From Beta vulgaris subsp. vulgaris (lineage: Eukaryota; Streptophyta; Magnoliopsida; Caryophyllales; Amaranthaceae), in NCBI RefSeq assembly GCF_026745355.1, contig NC_079205.1:64336766-64400765 (forward strand): a stretch of DNA of 64,000 nucleotides, in the 5' to 3' direction. The position numbers and the translations under genes are program-made. Below are positions 59,173-64,000 of the stretch, one piece after another (position 1 is the first letter of the stretch; each line of letters begins with the position of its first letter). The notes beneath the pieces were generated by a model. That model searched no databases. It was not told the origin of the DNA and saw nothing but the letters and a program-made list of their open reading frames with translations.

Positions 59173-60289
59173 GTTGATTCTCATGGAATTTTGAGTTTTG
59201 TGTACCTTCACATGAACAAATACCCCCTAGTTCCAGGGGTTAGAAGATCGATCTCATCTGTGCATATGGTGAGTGGGCCTGCCATACATATTTCAAAATG
59301 AAAAAGAAATCTTCACTACCGTGTAAATTAATCAAACATGTAAATTAGTCAAACATGTAAACTGATATGTTGGTTTAGTAGAAAGTGAGATCATTGTAAT
59401 ATGTACAACTACAAGCTAGTTACTCGTGTCTAGTCACTAAAGCTTGGAGTATTTAAATTAGCATTATAGAGGCTAAGATAAGATCGATCTAAATATGAGT
59501 TGAGCTTGTGATCATATATGAGCTTAAAAGTTTAGGGCTCGAGTTGAACTTGCACAGGTCTGAAGTGTTTGATTGTTTCTCAAGCCGCTTGACTCAATTC
59601 CAATTTTCTAATAATTCAGCTGGAATTAAGTTGCTTGAGTTTCAGTACAATAATGAAAATCATAAATTGCCATTTTTTTATTTCCAAATTTATGAAAGGT
59701 AGGACTCTTTTGGGAGGATCGTTCAAAGGTGAGATTATTCTTATCAAAAAAATTTATCTCTCCGTTTCCTAAAGATCTTTCTTGTTACTAGTAGTGGATA
59801 CCAATGAGAATTAATTTGCGTGGGGTGTGGGGTGGGTAAAGTAGGAGAGAAAAGGGGTTAAGATAAATAAACAAATAAAAAGAGATTAAAGTAGGAGAAA
59901 GAAAGGGATTAGAATTGAATTAATAATGTAATGGTGGACTATATGGTAGGGACACGAGAGGGTAAAAAGGGGAGAAAAAAAATTCGAAATAAAGAATAAA
60001 GTAAAAGAGGAAAGATCAAGATGATATTATAGAGTCATAGATGATTGTCCCCTGTTGGTGGGGTTTAAATTGTTGTGAGGATCTTTGTGTTTAAGTTCAT
60101 GACCTTGAGGCTAAAATCAAGATGATATCTTTGTAGAATATTGTTACTAATCTGATGTCGTTTTTATTTTCTTTCCTTTTATGTATTTGATGTTTTATAT
60201 TGTTGATGAGCTTGACAGTTACGAATTAAGATTTTTGTTGGCCGTGTTCTAAAAAAAGTTGGGCTCTTACGAAAAGGAGAAAAAAAAAA
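59173..60289. other. Downstream of XDH, no gene seen
   Basis: Holds the XDH 3' UTR, then AT-rich sequence with purine-rich stretches (59830-60010). No coding signature. Confidence 0.55.
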
Positions 60290-60674
60290 GGGTTTTTCTA
60301 CATTATACCCTTGTATTTTTTCAATTTCTACGTTGTACTCCAAATTTTTCAAAATTCCACACAGTACCCTTAAACTTACCTTTTTCAACGGACAATGCCC
60401 CTACCACTGATTATATATCATTAGTTTCGTATATTTTTTATATTCCGTTGGAACGAATCTAATTAGTGAATAACTTTCTAAGGGTTAAACTATGTATAAG
60501 TCAAATTAGTTCCAATAAATTTAAAAAAAATAAATGAAATTAATGACATATAATCAGCAGTTTGGGCATCGTGCATTAAAAAAGGTAAGCTTGAGGGTAC
60601 TGTGTGGAATTTTTTAAAAGTTGGGGTAAAACGTAGAAATTGAAGAAACACAATGGTATAACGTAGAAAAACCC
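60290..60674. mobile_element. Mutator-like foldback MITE
   Basis: The inverted ends of about 43 bp share GGGTTTTTCTAC and TTCAATTTCTACG. Nine A lie on each side (60281-60289, 60675-60683), compatible with a 9-bp target duplication although an A-run is weak evidence. Confidence 0.65.
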
Positions 60675-60973
60675 AAAAAAAAAATACATATTTGATAAAA
60701 TATATGCTCCAAAAATTCAAATGTAATGATTTCACATAAAAACTATATGTAGAGTATATCTAAATAAGAACAATGATATTAGCACCTCAATTTTAATGGT
60801 GGTACTCTTAAAAAAAAAAATTGGCCTAAAAAAAAAAAGAGCGAGAGAGATTAAATTATAATTTTCCGTATGACAAGATCACGATAGCAAACATCAATGA
60901 CATTAATTGACATAATTTATACAAATATATTAGGAAAATTTTATCAAAAAAAGACCTTTTACGAGTTCAGTTT

Positions 60974-63656
60974 TGTAACACCCCCACGACTCCTCTTTAT
61001 ATAAACTAGGAGAAATTGCAGGAGTTGTTATGCCACGCATGATAATACGTAAGGCTAATCAGAGAATACAGCGGAAGTCTTTTTAAAATAAACTGGAAAT
61101 ACTTTAATACAACTGAAATAAGAAAGTATGTAATTGAGTTACAAACTCAGAGACTATCCCATACTAGTCCCATCTTCAAAACGAGTCAAACCTTGACCCC
61201 AATGGTCAAGTAAAGTCAAACATAAATTCAAATGACTTTATTAAGAAAGTACTCCTGTACTATAATTCTCATCTGGATGCTTATGATTCCCATTTACATC
61301 AAGAACTTGTACCTGAAACTTTTCCTTTCAGCTCAGCTCGCCAAATGGGTCATCACAGGGTCGTTGGGAAAAACAACAACCAAAAGAAAACAAAGAAGCA
61401 CATACATCAGCAACGCTGAGTACATAACACAACTTAATTAATGCGAATAATAATGCATGCAATCCTCAACAACTTCGGCTTGCTCTTCTTATGACTCTAC
61501 ATGCGACAAGCATATAACTGTACTTACTAAATACTTTCTTTTATTATTATTTGGCAATGAATGGACACCGTCCTCCTCTTGGAAAGTTGGAATCATACGG
61601 GCAACTATTCCTTGTGTTAGAGATCCCACACCTCTTACTAAAGTTCCATGAACTTTAAATAACTTGACTCGAGAAATTTAAGCTTGTTAGTAATGAAAGA
61701 GGGTGAGAGTGAGCCTCTAGACTCAACATCTAAGAGATAAATAATACGAGTGACGCCTAGTCGACTCAAAGATCTTGATAATTGGAATTCCATAAACTTG
61801 CTTGATAAAATAAAAGCATTAGCATCGTCATGTTAAGCTATATGCAGGAGTATAGTTTCACACTAACTCCCCTCTTATGTTCAATACTCATGGGGATCCA
61901 TCCCAAGAGTTTTATTGCCAAAGCCCATTATGTGAGACACAATCACAATAATACATCTAGCAAATAAATCAATTTCTTATCTTTTTTTAACAAGTGAATG
62001 CAACAAGCACCATAATTAACTCAGTTCTAAATTCTTTGAGACCTTGCTCATCTTATTACTTTAATGACTCCATGAGTCCTTTTTTTTATTCTTTCTTAAG
62101 GATCCATGATCCAATCAATTGAGTCCTTGCTCAATGATTAACTACTTGTGAGACCTTGCTCAATAACTTTAAACTTGTGAGACCTTGATCAATAACTTTA
62201 AAACTGGTGAGACCTTGCTCAACAAAATATAACTTCTCATGAGACCTTGCTCAATAATATATAACTTCTAATGAGATCATGCTCAATAAAATATATAACT
62301 TATAATGAGACCTTGCTCAATAAAATATATAACCTCAAATGAGACCATGCTCGATAAGATATTCTCAGGCAAGCTTTATCTTCAAGAATAACTTTAATCA
62401 TGCTCAAAAGCAATTAACATCAATCACATGCTTTTCAAATATAGGAATAATAACTCAAAAGTTCCATTCCTAATCTCCTTTCTAAGTTCTCAACATGTAC
62501 TCAAACAATTATAAGGCATAAGCCTCTCCTTACTCCTCATGCTCAATAAATAACCTTTAATATACTATAGTCAAAGGTCAAAGTCAAGTGTATGTACCTT
62601 GATACCACAAAAATCAACAATCAAAAGTTTGACTTGCTTTTAATATTCTTGACACCTACCAATAATAAAGTACTATCAATTAGTACTCACCAACAATAAT
62701 TCAAGGCTACTAATAACTAAAAATCAGCACCTTTGAAAATACTAACAAAGCTGATTTTTTTTGTTTGAAAAGGCTTTAAAATCTATTTTGGGTCAAAATT
62801 TTAAAAACCTTTACTAGTTAGCAAAACCCATTATAAACTACTACTTAAACTTCATAAAAATTATTAAATTACTAACTAAATTACTGCTGTAAATTATTTA
62901 ATAATAATAATAACAAATTTTTTTTTACAAGTGGTTCGAACACCACAGATCTCAAAAACTAACCCAACCGGCGCCACCACGAGCATCACCACTGGCGCGA
63001 CGGTGGCACGGTGGCGCTCGTGCCCAGTCGGCTGCCACCTATTGCTGGCCGGCAGTGGCCAGCACTTTCGTTGAAGCTCGCCGGCGAACCACCACCGTGG
63101 TGGCCGGAAATCGCAAGCAAAGAGGGCGAGAAGGAGAGAGAAACTAAGGGATGAAAACCCCAAAAATTTCAGAAAAATAATTACCTTTTTGCTTCCTTTT
63201 GATATTTGCAAGATCTTCCTAAAATTTTCAAAAACAAAAACTAGATTAGAAGCTTGAACTTTGAAGAAATTTCTTGAAAGAAACTAGAGTTTGAGAGAGA
63301 AAAGAAACCCATCCTTACTCCTTTTGAAGTGGCTAGAAGAATGATGGAGAATGATGGGAAACTAGGGTTTCCCTTTTTATAGTGGTAGTATTTTTGAGTA
63401 AAAGACCAAAATGCCCTTACTCATCAAATTGCCAAAATACATTTGATGATTAATTTCCAAAATAATCTTCCTACTAGTATTAATAAAATACTTTCTTCAA
63501 AATACTAAAATACTTTTGTGTGAAAATACTCAACTACTCTTTTGGTAAAATGACCAAAATACCCTTCTGCTCTCAAATACTAAAATTTAATAGCTTTAAT
63601 AATTCAAAAATGATTAAAACTATTTAATTAAATATCTTTAAAATATGGGGGATTAT
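60974..63656 (-). mobile_element. Probable solo LTR (Ty3/gypsy style), minus strand
   Basis: On the minus strand the segment would start TATAATCCCCCATAT at 63656, have a TATA box CTATAAAAAGGG (complement near 63375-63386), and end GTGGGGGTGTTACA at 60974. TGTAATACCCC...GGGGTGTTACA ends are typical of plant gypsy LTRs. No 5-bp duplication could be confirmed and no coding domains are seen. Confidence 0.35.
62140..62365. repeat. Tandem repeat, unit about 40 bp (GAGACCTTGCTCAATAA)
   Basis: About six copies of GAGACCTTGCTCAATAA followed by an AT-rich spacer ending ACTT. Two copies are changed to GAGATCATGCTC and GAGACCATGCTC. Lies inside the probable LTR. Confidence 0.85.
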
Positions 63657-63689
63657 ACTTTTAACGCCAATTCTCCTACTCCCAAGGCC

Positions 63690-64000
63690 GTATTAGGGCC
63701 TAGGCGAGAGGGGCAGGTGCCTGGGCGAGAGGGGCAGGTGCCTAGGGCCCGTAAAACACATCACATAAACAAGTAAAGGCAAAAGAGAGAATGAAAGGAA
63801 AAGTATTAAAAAAAGGAAAAGAAAATATCACTGCAATACTGCAAATGTGGTCGAGAATTACGCTTACTCTTCAACCTATAACTCCTTCAATCAAACTCTG
63901 TTTCTTATTCAATTCTCCAACTTGTTTTCCAATTCAATGTCAAACGATGCCAAACGCTCAAAATTATAGGGTAATTTCTCTCTTTTCTCTTCAATTTTTG
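63690..64000. mobile_element. hAT-like terminus, cut by the window end
   Basis: GCCGTATTAGGGCCTAGGCG followed by a duplicated GGGCGAGAGGGGCAGGTGCCT (about 63702-63747) and TAGGGCCCG. The words resemble the GGGCC-rich end of the element at 16317. The other end is outside the window. Confidence 0.35.

Overview
This is about 64 kb of nuclear DNA from a flowering plant. The genes have many GT-AG introns, all the encoded proteins are plant-type, and the spaces between and inside genes are filled with plant transposons (Stowaway and other MITEs, Helitrons, SINEs, a LINE, probable solo LTRs). The repeat style would fit a eudicot, perhaps Caryophyllales, but the sequence alone does not settle the species. 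I see no bacterial-type system and no CRISPR array, rRNA or functional tRNA gene.

Layout. (1) 102-10349, +: class-3 aldehyde dehydrogenase, 10 exons, with several one-base frameshifts in its 3' half. (2) 11186-17774, -: DEAH-box RNA helicase of the FAS4/DEAH13 (DHX37/Dhr1) type, 5 exons, frameshifted and with a very short N-terminus. (3) 20169-26505, +: ORC1, the largest subunit of the origin recognition complex, 16 exons, with an E2F site next to the TATA box. (4) 28032-32161, -: RBP45/47-type protein with three RRMs, 8 exons. (5) 32296-35069, -: 5'-truncated LINE flanked by an 11-bp target-site duplication, inserted 124 bp upstream of the RBP start codon. (6) 38071-43686, +: LPAT2-type lysophosphatidic acid acyltransferase, 11 exons, fully open (383 aa). 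(7) 45317-59172, +: xanthine dehydrogenase, 14 exons, about 1365 aa if its indels are discounted. (8) 59173-64000: no gene; foldback elements, a tandem repeat and a probable minus-strand solo LTR.

These are unrelated housekeeping genes (aldehyde detoxification, ribosome biogenesis, DNA replication, mRNA metabolism, glycerolipid synthesis, purine catabolism) and do not form a pathway. The most general observation is that every multi-exon gene except LPAT2 carries small indels that break an otherwise well conserved frame. Exon-length arithmetic shows these are mostly 1-base losses, with some gains. This looks more like residual consensus error in a draft assembly than independent decay of several essential genes, although the ALDH and helicase loci could be true pseudogenes.

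The most unusual non-genic structure is a foldback element in ALDH intron 4. Between GC-rich inverted arms it holds repeated cassettes with a plant snRNA-type USE box and a TATA box at one fixed spacing. Also notable are a Helitron inserted into the minisatellite of an older Helitron, a Helitron ending 55 bp from the ORC1 TATA box, and a G-quadruplex-prone run in an LPAT2 intron.
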